Below are positions 1-7,403 of a DNA stretch of 64,000 nt, in pieces. The notes beneath the pieces were generated by a model. It did no database searches. It saw only the letters and a list, made by a program, of their open reading frames with translations, and had not been told where the DNA came from. The stretch is from Serratia symbiotica. Its GTDB lineage: Bacteria; Pseudomonadota; Gammaproteobacteria; Enterobacterales; Enterobacteriaceae. The stretch spans positions 1 through 64,000 of the forward strand of contig NZ_CP050857.1 of assembly GCF_000821185.2 (NCBI RefSeq), in the 5' to 3' direction. Within the stretch, counting starts at the first letter, position 1. Each line of letters opens with the position of its first letter. The translations under genes and the position numbers were made by a program.

Positions 1-1046
1 TTACGGCAGGGGAACACCCGCACGCTCTAGCAGCAGTCGGTAATACTGTTCAGCATCCGTGGTTTGCAGGTGGGGGAATTCCGTTTTCAGGGCGCTTTCC
101 ATTTTCAGGCGCATCACCGGTGTACAGGCGTCACTGGCCGTCCAGCGCCACCAGGCTTGCTGGTAACGCGTGTCGCTGCTGCGACGGGACGCGCGGCGTT
201 GTGCGTGACCGACCAGCGACGCGTCAATCTCTGCGATGATACGCTGCTTCTCGGCACGCAGCTCCGGGCTGACCACCCAGCGTTTAATGCTCTTTAGCCG
301 GTTTTTCAGCGAATGGTAGCGGTCAATATCAATCCCCAGGCGGGCCATCTTCAGTTGATGCCGTTCATATTTCTCCCGCAGGGATTCGGCGACGCCCGCC
401 GCTATCGCCCACTGACGGTAGTTATGCAGCCACTGACGCACGCTCTCGACGGTCATCCCACGTGAGGTGAAAAAGCGTTCCGTCAGGAAAACCCGCATCG
501 GCTTGTGCTGGCCAGAATCGCTGTCGCGGTCACGGTGAACCACCACGTAATCCAGTTGCTCAAGCACACGCAACGCATTGAGCAGCACGTCATACGCCTT
601 GCGACCGTTGTCATACACATGCAGTACCCCCATGCGCCGCGCCATTTCTTCCACCGGCAGCATGACTTCAAACATATACTCGCTGTCCGGGCTGTAGTCA
701 CAGTTCGCCGCCAGCACCAGTGACAGGGCGCTGAGCGCCTCGCGACTCTCGGAGCGGGCGGTGATGCGCAGGGGTTTCGGTTGAAATGACCGGTCAAACA
801 TCCGCGAGTAGGGCGTATAGCCCTTTTGGCGCAGCGCTATCAGGTCTGTATTGCGCCGCCAGTCATGGTGACGAATGCAGGCCACGACTTTAGACGCCAT
901 GCCGCGCGGCGGTTTGCCGGTAAAGTGGGGTTGGTGGTTACGGTGTGTTTTGGTCTGACCTTTACGCTGGCGATTGGTCTCGCCACGCCGGGTCGGGCGA
1001 TATGAAAACGGGGGGGCGCCTGAAGCGCTACACTGTTGTCATTCAC
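1..1046 (-). CDS. repA: RepA replication initiator, N-terminus frameshifted
   Basis: Replication initiator of the IncFII/IncI/IncL/M RepA type; it would bind the origin, which should lie left of position 1. The uninterrupted frame gives 299 residues from an ATG at 900, but that ATG has no Shine-Dalgarno. The same frame stays open upstream with protein-like sequence (YRPTRRGE, RQRKGQTK) and no start codon. A second frame begins with ATG at 1046 behind a GGGACAGGGTG stretch. The two frames join if the C7 run at 1010-1016 had eight bases, giving about 347 residues. Mid-protein, a winged-helix-like stretch (about residues 100-125 of the short form) and a basic C-terminal half fit the family. So either repA is frameshifted, the run length is wrong, or a shortened RepA is used. 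Family call rests on remembered RepA features, not a search. Confidence 0.72.
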
Positions 1047-1062
1047 CCTGTCCCAATCTTAT

Positions 1063-1157
1063 GGCGGACAGGGGTTGTCTTCTGATAGGCATGCGTTATA
1101 ATCCTTCACAGGCCAGCAGCCTGCTTACGACCCCTCGATATCTGATTCAGCCGCCAA
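1063..1157 (-). promoter_or_regulatory. repA translation control: pseudoknot pair
   Basis: On the repA mRNA strand, TTGGCGG (1157-1151) lies in what should be the loop of the leader stem-loop. CGCC (1066-1063) lies about 17 bases before the ATG at 1046. In I-complex plasmids a GGCG loop pairs with CGCC just upstream of the initiator Shine-Dalgarno to activate translation, and the antisense RNA blocks this. The geometry matches; the pairing itself is inferred. Confidence 0.6.
1075..1102 (+). promoter_or_regulatory. Promoter of the antisense copy-control RNA
   Basis: TTGTCT, 16 bases, TATAAT on the plus strand, pointing against repA. Transcription would start near 1109, just ahead of the predicted countertranscript and opposite the repA leader. 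Confidence 0.6.
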
Positions 1158-1186
1158 GTTGACACAGAATCGGGGGGTTTTTGCAT
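1106..1186 (-). CDS. Candidate RepA leader peptide (26 codons)
   Basis: A 26-codon frame (starts MQKPPDSV, ends KQAAGL) that crosses the predicted leader stem-loop and stops about 60 bases before the RepA start. I-complex replicons use such a leader (RepY in ColIb-P9, RepB in IncL/M), whose translation opens the stem-loop so the pseudoknot can form. No good Shine-Dalgarno precedes this ATG. The same frame is open to 1351, so an upstream non-ATG start is possible. Confidence 0.4.
   Translation of the reverse strand: MQKPPDSVSTWRLNQISRGRKQAAGL
1109..1182 (+). ncRNA. Antisense RNA controlling repA (Inc RNA/RNAI-like)
   Basis: About 70 nucleotides, complementary to the repA leader. It has a strong promoter just upstream (TTGTCT/TATAAT). 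The 3' part folds as a stem (CCCC/CGAT arms against ATCG/GGGG) with GCCGCCAAG exposed in the loop, followed by G6 then T5 at 1172-1182, which serves as its intrinsic terminator. Size, position and the CGCCAA loop are those of I-complex incompatibility RNAs. The exact 5' end is estimated. Confidence 0.62.
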
Positions 1187-1494
1187 TCGGCGACCGGTTA
1201 AACCAGGCCGCGTCTCCCGGACGTTTAAGGATACGTCCCATCCATCAAGTCTGTTCCGCTGTCCGGAAAACGGGGGCACACATCGGTATAAGGCCAGAAT
1301 ACAGCCACCACACACATGATCCCGTCCGGCTAGGCTGATATTGGTCAACAATATTACAGCGCGTGCCAGAAAGCATACCTGCTAAATCGCCCTTGATCCA
1401 GCCCGATCCCCTATTATGGTGAAAAATACAGCGCATACGGGGTGAAATTAGCCAGGCAGGGTAGGGTGGGCAGCAGGGCAGGCAGACCGGGGCA
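1187..1494. other. Rep upstream control region, no gene
   Basis: No supported gene. The repA transcript must start in here on the minus strand, but I see only weak promoter-like hexamers and do not name one. Short open frames in this stretch lack ribosome-binding sites. Confidence 0.4.
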
Positions 1495-1520
1495 TATCAC
1501 CCGCAGGCGGGCGGGTGATA
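1495..1520. terminator. Perfect 10-bp hairpin downstream of nuc
   Basis: TATCACCCGC and GCGGGTGATA flank a six-base loop, 19 bases after the nuc stop. There is no T-run on the minus strand, so it is a hairpin-only terminator or mRNA 3' stabiliser candidate. Confidence 0.4.
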
Positions 1521-1538
1521 CCCAGCGGAAGTCACAGA

Positions 1539-2069
1539 CTAGTAGGAAGAAGTCCAGTCGGCTCCCTCATCCCAACGTGACTGCCAGTGCGCCAGATAGA
1601 TTTGGGCCAGCGCCGGCACATCACGCACCACCAGGACGTTCTCGGAATTGGCGCGGGCACGCCGTGTAAAGTTAAAGGAGCCGACCTGCAGATTCTGGCC
1701 ATCGGTGACAATCATCTTGTCATGCAGGAGGGGGTAACGGTCATTGGTTCGCAGCGGTATCCCGGCATTAACGACCAGGTTCATCGCCGCCTGGCTGGCT
1801 TTGCTGCGGTTGCCCTTTTCGTCGACCCCCACCCTGACGTCCACGCCGCGCCGGCGGGCAGCCATCAGGGCGCGTACCACGTCTGGCGATGTAAAGCTGT
1901 AGCCCATTAGCCGAATGCTCGTCTGGGCCTCCGCCAGTAAACGGATAACCCGTTGCTGCGCAGTTCCCTCCGGTGAAAATCCGACATCAAAGGACGGCGT
2001 GGCCCAGGTTGCGCCCGCAGGCAAGATCAGGGTCGCCATCAGCGCCCCGATAAATAGGTGTTTTCTCAT
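1539..2069 (-). CDS. nuc: Secreted phospholipase D-family nuclease (Nuc/EndA type)
   Basis: 176 residues. A signal peptide (MRKHLFIGALMATLIL...) is followed by one PLD domain with a single HKD motif: LLHDKMIVTDG then GSFNFT at about residues 118-138. One-motif proteins of this length are the periplasmic endonucleases known from IncN and IncL/M plasmids, which act as dimers on DNA. It lies between repA and trbC in the same orientation as the transfer genes. Its contribution to conjugation is not shown by the sequence. Confidence 0.88.
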   Translation of the reverse strand: MRKHLFIGALMATLILPAGATWATPSFDVGFSPEGTAQQRVIRLLAEAQTSIRLMGYSFTSPDVVRALMAARRRGVDVRVGVDEKGNRSKASQAAMNLVVNAGIPLRTNDRYPLLHDKMIVTDGQNLQVGSFNFTRRARANSENVLVVRDVPALAQIYLAHWQSRWDEGADWTSSY

Positions 2070-2129
2070 TCCTGTTTTCCTTGATGTTACGTGACCTTGT
2101 CACTCGTAATCTTTTATTCATGAGCAATA

Positions 2130-4313
2130 TCAGGCATCGGCAGCCCCTGTCAGCACCACATGATACTGCTCTGCCTGCTGGATTGCCTTGATGCTCGTGG
2201 TCAACCGCCGGGGTTCGCGCAAACGGACGCGGTAACCCCGACCCCGTTTCGGCAGGCTGGCCAGGACCATACGCCACAGTACGGCCGAACGCACCGCCGC
2301 AGACGGCGGACGCGACCAGCTGTATTCACATTCAAGCTCAAACTCACAGACCGCCGCCAGCGCCGGGTCGGTCAGCACCAGGCCGCCGGTGTCCTGCGAT
2401 CCCGGTTCATTGTCCAGGACACGCAGAATATGCTGCACCCGCTCGGCACGCACGTAGCCGCGGCGCTGCCTGAGCGGAGCCGCTGCCAGCAGGGCTGCCT
2501 CAGTTGGCGGGGCCACCTCCACGAAGCGGTTGATACGCACCGCCTCCGATGCAAACTTGTCCGCATCCTTGATATACAACGCGCTGCAACGCAGCAGGGT
2601 GCCGTTAAACAGGGTCACATTCTCCCCCTCCTGCAGCGCCTGCACTTCTTCCACCTCCACTTTTTTCTGCTCACGCAGGATCAGCCGGTTATCGTCACGC
2701 CAGTGGCTGCCCGTCAGGCCCGCCTGCTGCACCATGGCCTGCATCTCCGGCCGGTACTCCGTACCCGCCATCAGTTGCAGGATTTCCAGCGTGTCCTTCG
2801 GATCCCGGATCTTCCCCGTAATGCGGATGCCCATATTGGCGACAAGCGTCCAGATTTCGTCGCCCGCCGCTGATTTCAGGCGTTGTACCTCCTGACCAGC
2901 CAGCAGCAGGCAGTAGCCCAGTGAGCGGAGCTGCGTGGCCAGCTCGCCCAGCTTTTCGCTATAACCCGCCCCCACTTCATCAATGATCCACAGGAACGGA
3001 AACCGATCCATGAACTTGCGGATCTTCATGATATCCTGCGGCCGCCCCTCCAGTTTCTCACCCAGATCCTGACTCAGTATCATGGCCAACTGGGACTGAT
3101 AGAGACGCCCCAGCGTGGCCCCTTCATTGGCTGACATCTCCAGTGCCGGCACCAGTACGGTCAGGATGCGGTCGTTGTGCACCACATCGCGCAGGTCGAT
3201 ATCACCTGCATCACGGGCGAAGACATGGCCATAGGTGTCATTGAACAGGCTCAGCATGCGGGTAAACTGCTGCATCAGATAGCCATGCTGGCGGAGCGCT
3301 TCCAGATCCCATTCAGACGGGGTGGCGACCTTGTCCATGTCGAAGCCGGCCAGCGTACTGAGGTAGTTCTCCAGGACCCGACAGATATCTTCATGCCACT
3401 GCTCTTCAACCGCCTGCGTGTATAGCCCGGCCATCTTTCGCAGCGGCAGGTGTGACTGGATGGTACGCTGTGACATCACCGTTCCTTCGCGTCGACACTT
3501 GTAGACCAGGGCAAAAATCAGCGCCTGATTCATGGCACGCGCCTTTTCCTGCCAGCTGCCATCACCACTGCCGGTTTTAGGCAGCATCGCGTCCATCAGG
3601 TTGACGATGTAGGTTTCCTGCGCGATACCAAAGGCGTTGGTGGTGTTGGTCTGGGGGCGTCCCCTGACATCCTCCAGTAGCTCCTGCGCCCGCGAGCGCC
3701 CGCCCGTGATGAAGTTCATGGTACGCAGGTCATCCTCACGCCCAAAACGCCGGGCAAGTGACGCCACGGCCAGCGCCACATCGTTCTGCGCCTTGTGGTC
3801 AGAGAAAATCACGCCCTTGCCCCAGCACAGGGCGTTAAACACCCACCCCAGCAGGGTCTCGGTTTTACCGGCACCGGTGGTACCGAACATCAGGACGTGC
3901 CGGCACAGATCTTCCATCGACAACCAGAGCTCGCGACCGGCATCCTTCCCTCGCAGATGGCCTGCGTAGAGGATACCGGCGGCCCGATCAGTGTGAATAC
4001 GCATCCGCGTGATGGGCAAAAACCCCAGCATTTTCGTGGGAGCCTGCCGGGCGGTGGAGGGGTCGTCCCGGGTCATGTCGGTGGGCATACGCATCGGCAT
4101 CTGCCAGCGATCGTCCAGTACGGAAACCAGTGACCAGAACAGCAGCACCGGCAGGCTAAACAGCAGCGTCGCCGGGTAAACCATACCGCCGGCCACTACC
4201 GTGCACAGGCCCCACGCCAGCGTACCCGGTTTTGCCAGCAGGTCACCCAGCCAGGGGTTGCCGACACGCCGCCTGACGCGGTCGCGATCAAGCGCAGTGG
4301 GAATGTCTGTCAT
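2130..4313 (-). CDS. trbC: Type IV coupling protein TrbC (DotL/IcmO-like)
   Basis: 727 residues. The protein has two N-terminal membrane segments (about 32-75), then a VirD4/TraD-type ATPase. Walker A is GTTGAGKTE near residue 150 and a Walker B-like hydrophobic stretch ends in DEVGAGYSEK near 445. In R64 and IncL/M plasmids TrbC is the inner-membrane ATPase that brings the relaxase-DNA complex to the secretion channel. It lies 12 bases downstream of trbB, so it belongs to the trbABC unit. In R64 nikB and nikA follow; here nuc and repA follow instead, so the usual relaxase neighbour is absent. Confidence 0.92.
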   Translation of the reverse strand: MTDIPTALDRDRVRRRVGNPWLGDLLAKPGTLAWGLCTVVAGGMVYPATLLFSLPVLLFWSLVSVLDDRWQMPMRMPTDMTRDDPSTARQAPTKMLGFLPITRMRIHTDRAAGILYAGHLRGKDAGRELWLSMEDLCRHVLMFGTTGAGKTETLLGWVFNALCWGKGVIFSDHKAQNDVALAVASLARRFGREDDLRTMNFITGGRSRAQELLEDVRGRPQTNTTNAFGIAQETYIVNLMDAMLPKTGSGDGSWQEKARAMNQALIFALVYKCRREGTVMSQRTIQSHLPLRKMAGLYTQAVEEQWHEDICRVLENYLSTLAGFDMDKVATPSEWDLEALRQHGYLMQQFTRMLSLFNDTYGHVFARDAGDIDLRDVVHNDRILTVLVPALEMSANEGATLGRLYQSQLAMILSQDLGEKLEGRPQDIMKIRKFMDRFPFLWIIDEVGAGYSEKLGELATQLRSLGYCLLLAGQEVQRLKSAAGDEIWTLVANMGIRITGKIRDPKDTLEILQLMAGTEYRPEMQAMVQQAGLTGSHWRDDNRLILREQKKVEVEEVQALQEGENVTLFNGTLLRCSALYIKDADKFASEAVRINRFVEVAPPTEAALLAAAPLRQRRGYVRAERVQHILRVLDNEPGSQDTGGLVLTDPALAAVCEFELECEYSWSRPPSAAVRSAVLWRMVLASLPKRGRGYRVRLREPRRLTTSIKAIQQAEQYHVVLTGAADA

Positions 4314-4325
4314 ATTTTTTTCCTG

Positions 4326-5345
4326 TCAGGACGTGGGGGTAGCGGGTATTCCAGACGCGCCCGGCGGTGCCGGTGTCTCCAGAAATGCGTCGAGTGCAGA
4401 CGGCGAGCTCAGCACCGCCTGCGGAACGTAGCGGCCGTCATCGGACAAGATCCAGGGGGTGCCCGGCAGGCGGTAAGCGCGGAAGGCCACGTCGTTAACA
4501 CCGAGGGCCGCCGTGGCGGTTTCGCAATGTGCCGCGTCAGCCGTGTGTCCCGCCTCCTGTCCCGGCACGGCGATGCCGACGTCGGCCGCGAACAGTGACG
4601 TCCAAGCCCCCGCCCGCGACGCGGCCGGCAAGCACAACACCGGGGTCAACCGGGTCAGGGAGTCGGTCCCGCCAACGGACGTGACCGGGAAAATCACCAC
4701 ATTGACACGGCCGGCGGCGGTCTCAATATGGCGCTCCATCCGTTGGCAGTTGATGCACGCCGGGTCGGCAAACACATACAGCGTGCGCGCATGACCGGTG
4801 GACAAGGGCACGGTAAAAAGCCCGCGCGACGCCGCATGGCCGAGCCTGGCGGGCAGGTGGGCGCGCACTGACGCCGACAGCGTCCAGTTATCCGGGGCGG
4901 CCGGGTTCCCCCCGGCGGACACCGCTGACCGGAGCGGCTTTATCCCGGGGCGGTCGTTTATCCGGACACGCTCCCTTGCCTGTGAGGGCCGATCATCCAC
5001 CGGCGACAACACCGCCCACAATGACAGCGTCAGCACAAGGGCCATCCCCCCGGCAAGAAGGGCGGCCAGCCCGGCAATCAGGCGACGACGCCAGACACGG
5101 CTTTTTTCCACCGTGGCCAGTGCCACCGTAAGGCGATTCAGCAGCGTCACGGCATCGTCGCCACGGTACAGGGGCGTCAATGCGCCATGAGTCCGTTGCG
5201 CATGGAGTCCATCGCGATGTAACACCAGGCCCGGCAGGTCACGCAGGCGCAAGGTAAACAGGCAGATGCCGTGCTGGCGAGCCACAAGCAGGCCGCCGCA
5301 GATTTCAACGGTGAACGGATCGGTAATAGGGGGCGTTTTCATCAA
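4326..5345 (-). CDS. trbB: TrbB thioredoxin-like disulfide isomerase
   Basis: 339 residues. A membrane anchor sits near residues 85-110, followed by a periplasmic DsbC-like thioredoxin fold with the active-site CINC in FADPACINCQRM near residue 200. I-type plasmid TrbB proteins are thought to fold periplasmic parts of the transfer apparatus. It abuts trbA directly (stop at 4326, start at 5345 against trbA stop at 5346). Confidence 0.85.
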   Translation of the reverse strand: MMKTPPITDPFTVEICGGLLVARQHGICLFTLRLRDLPGLVLHRDGLHAQRTHGALTPLYRGDDAVTLLNRLTVALATVEKSRVWRRRLIAGLAALLAGGMALVLTLSLWAVLSPVDDRPSQARERVRINDRPGIKPLRSAVSAGGNPAAPDNWTLSASVRAHLPARLGHAASRGLFTVPLSTGHARTLYVFADPACINCQRMERHIETAAGRVNVVIFPVTSVGGTDSLTRLTPVLCLPAASRAGAWTSLFAADVGIAVPGQEAGHTADAAHCETATAALGVNDVAFRAYRLPGTPWILSDDGRYVPQAVLSSPSALDAFLETPAPPGASGIPATPTS

Positions 5346-6566
5346 TCACTCCGGGGCGGGCCTGCCGCCATTGAATGAAACAGTCGTGGTGTCCTGCGGC
5401 CGGTAAAGGGCGTCCAGGGAAAACGTGTCGTGTTCAGGCTGAGGTCGTGGCGGCCGCCTATCGCGGGCATGGATCAGACCCAGGGTCTCAAGCTCCATAC
5501 GCAGCCCCGCCACGGCCTGATCCGTCATCAGCGGCGGACGGGGCAGACCAAGCCGGCAGGCCTGCTGCTCCGCGCGGGCCTGGGCAACGATACCCGCCCC
5601 CTCAACGAAGACTTTTGCCGCGTCCGCCGTTTGCAGGCCGTACCACAGCGTCCGGTCGATCCCCTTGAGCCAGCGAAAACGGGCCGGGGGCAGACGCAGA
5701 TCACGCCCATAAAGCCCGGCCAGCGCCGAGCGCACCGTGCCGTGCGTGGCCAGCCAGTCGCTGACCCCTGCACAGGCCAGGACTCGCGCCACCTGTGCTT
5801 CTGACACTGACCAGTCGGGCTGGCTGCGGAACACCGGAGCCCGGAAGGGACGGCGTACCAGGCAGGAACGATTCAGGCCATCAAGCAGGGTCGAGGCCGC
5901 CGCGCGGTCATCGGCAAACACCTGCAGCCCGAAGACGGCGAGCAAGGCCCGCTCATGTGGCTGCCACTGGTCAGGCGGCGTCATCGCCGGCCCCGTCTGC
6001 GCATCAAAAATGGCACGGGCCGCCTCGCGATCCAGCAGACGCTGGCCAACCAGGCCGTGCTGCGCCGCAAAATCCTCCGGTGTCAGCGCCCAGGCGTTCT
6101 CAGGCGTGGTGTCGTTCATCAATCCATCACCCTTGTGGCCTGCCAGCACCGGGATCACCGAAGGGGCGAAGGTGACCATCACACGCGGCAGCGTGTGAAT
6201 GGTTAACCAGCGGCGACTATGAAAACCGAGCGCCGGATGGCGAGCGACTCCCCACCCGGCCAACATCAGCAGGGGGAAGCAGGGCACCAGCAGAATGTGG
6301 GCAGTGCCGTTCATGACAGCCAGCCACGTGCTGACGCTGACGGTCGTCGCCCCGTTGCCGGTCATGGCCAGCAGGTTGATGCGTTGAGCCGCGTAGTGGT
6401 GGATCTGCGGAAAGTCGGTGAACCGCCACAGCCAGTAGAGCAACCAGCAGCTCCAGTGCACCAGGTCGGCGAAGTAGAGCCAGCACAGCACGGCGGACAG
6501 GCACAGCGTGATCACTGCCACAGCCGGCTCATTATGACCGGCGGCACTGGGATAGGGCGTTTGCAT
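5346..6566 (-). CDS. trbA: TrbA (DotM/IcmP-like) coupling complex protein
   Basis: 406 residues with two to three N-terminal membrane segments (about 15-50 and 85-115) and a soluble C-terminal domain. Gene order excA-trbA-trbB-trbC matches R64 and IncL/M plasmids. The Legionella homologue DotM/IcmP partners the coupling protein DotL, so it probably forms a complex with TrbC here. A strong terminator lies just upstream, so trbABC probably has its own promoter after 6619. Confidence 0.88.
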   Translation of the reverse strand: MQTPYPSAAGHNEPAVAVITLCLSAVLCWLYFADLVHWSCWLLYWLWRFTDFPQIHHYAAQRINLLAMTGNGATTVSVSTWLAVMNGTAHILLVPCFPLLMLAGWGVARHPALGFHSRRWLTIHTLPRVMVTFAPSVIPVLAGHKGDGLMNDTTPENAWALTPEDFAAQHGLVGQRLLDREAARAIFDAQTGPAMTPPDQWQPHERALLAVFGLQVFADDRAAASTLLDGLNRSCLVRRPFRAPVFRSQPDWSVSEAQVARVLACAGVSDWLATHGTVRSALAGLYGRDLRLPPARFRWLKGIDRTLWYGLQTADAAKVFVEGAGIVAQARAEQQACRLGLPRPPLMTDQAVAGLRMELETLGLIHARDRRPPRPQPEHDTFSLDALYRPQDTTTVSFNGGRPAPE

Positions 6567-6618
6567 AAGGGGATCCGGAAAGGGAAGCCGGGACGAACGG
6601 CCTGCTGAAATAATGACG

Positions 6619-6644
6619 AAAAAACACCGGCACGGAGCCGGTGT
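6619..6644 (-). terminator. Intrinsic terminator after excA
   Basis: On the minus strand ACACCGGC, a five-base loop and GCCGGTGT are followed directly by six T. It lies 37 bases after the excA stop and separates excA from trbA. Confidence 0.85.
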
Positions 6645-6680
6645 CAGTCGAAAAGCCTTGATTCAAGCCCTGATGGGCGC

Positions 6681-7337
6681 TCAGGCCACCTGCGGCACCA
6701 CCACGTCGTGCTCAAATTCAATGAAGCGGCTCTGCTGCTTCACGTATTCCGGCCAGGCGTCCGGGAACGGATCGTCATAATGGTTGTGACTCATCGCGTC
6801 CAGGGTATCAAACAGTACCCTGGCCACCGACGGATGCGCATGGATACTCAGTACCGGCATATCGGGCATCCGGGTGTACAGACGCAACGCGCTACCTTCC
6901 AGTTGGCGTCTGGTCCAGTCCTTCATGGACAGGCCGATGACATCGATGACGTCTTTCTTCACCCTATGGATATAGAGGAGGGTGCCATGCCGCGTATCGA
7001 TACCGAAATACTTGCCGTCACCGACATCCATCACCTGATGCTGTTTCTGTGGACTGAATCGGTCAGGACGGCTAAGCAAAGCAACCATTTTCTCAAGTTT
7101 ACGACGTTGATTTCTAAAGCTGCAGCGACGTATAGCAAGAGGAATCAATATCGTCAGCCACAACATAGTCAATAGGAAATAGTCAGTGGTGAATAGTTTG
7201 AAAGAACTGCTTATAACAATAGGTAGTGTAATTACTGAAAAGAGTAATGCACACGGTAGCAAGACAAAATAGTAAAGCATTCGAACAAGTGCCCAAATAA
7301 AATCCAGCCAATTATCATGTCGTTGTACGGTTTGCAT
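6681..7337 (-). CDS. excA: ExcA plasmid entry-exclusion protein
   Basis: 218 residues. Two N-terminal membrane segments (about residues 18-45 and 52-72) precede a cytoplasmic domain. It sits just after traY, as in IncI1 and IncL/M plasmids, where ExcA in the recipient membrane recognises donor TraY and blocks redundant transfer. The 66-base gap to traY holds a promoter-like inverted repeat and a terminator follows, so it can be transcribed separately. It is noticeably richer in A+T than traY. Confidence 0.85.
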   Translation of the reverse strand: MQTVQRHDNWLDFIWALVRMLYYFVLLPCALLFSVITLPIVISSSFKLFTTDYFLLTMLWLTILIPLAIRRCSFRNQRRKLEKMVALLSRPDRFSPQKQHQVMDVGDGKYFGIDTRHGTLLYIHRVKKDVIDVIGLSMKDWTRRQLEGSALRLYTRMPDMPVLSIHAHPSVARVLFDTLDAMSHNHYDDPFPDAWPEYVKQQSRFIEFEHDVVVPQVA

Positions 7338-7369
7338 GGCATCCTCCTGCCACAGTTCTTCTGATTAAA

Positions 7370-7391
7370 TTATACCCTAACCTGGGTATAA
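7370..7391 (-). promoter_or_regulatory. Promoter/operator candidate for excA
   Basis: A perfect 8-bp inverted repeat (TTATACCC/GGGTATAA, six-base loop) contains a minus-strand TATAAT, with TGGCAT 16 bases upstream as a possible -35. It lies between the traY stop and the excA start. It could be a regulated excA promoter or a hairpin after traY. Confidence 0.45.
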
Positions 7392-7403
7392 TGCCAGGTG
7401 TAG

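Noticed and set aside
840..1046. 68-residue minus-strand frame as a separate gene
   Set aside because: It overlaps RepA and its first part joins RepA-like sequence after one added base in the C7 run; better read as the RepA N-terminus.
2160..2873. Long plus-strand frame opposite trbC
   Set aside because: GC-rich shadow frame; the minus strand encodes a well-supported coupling protein.
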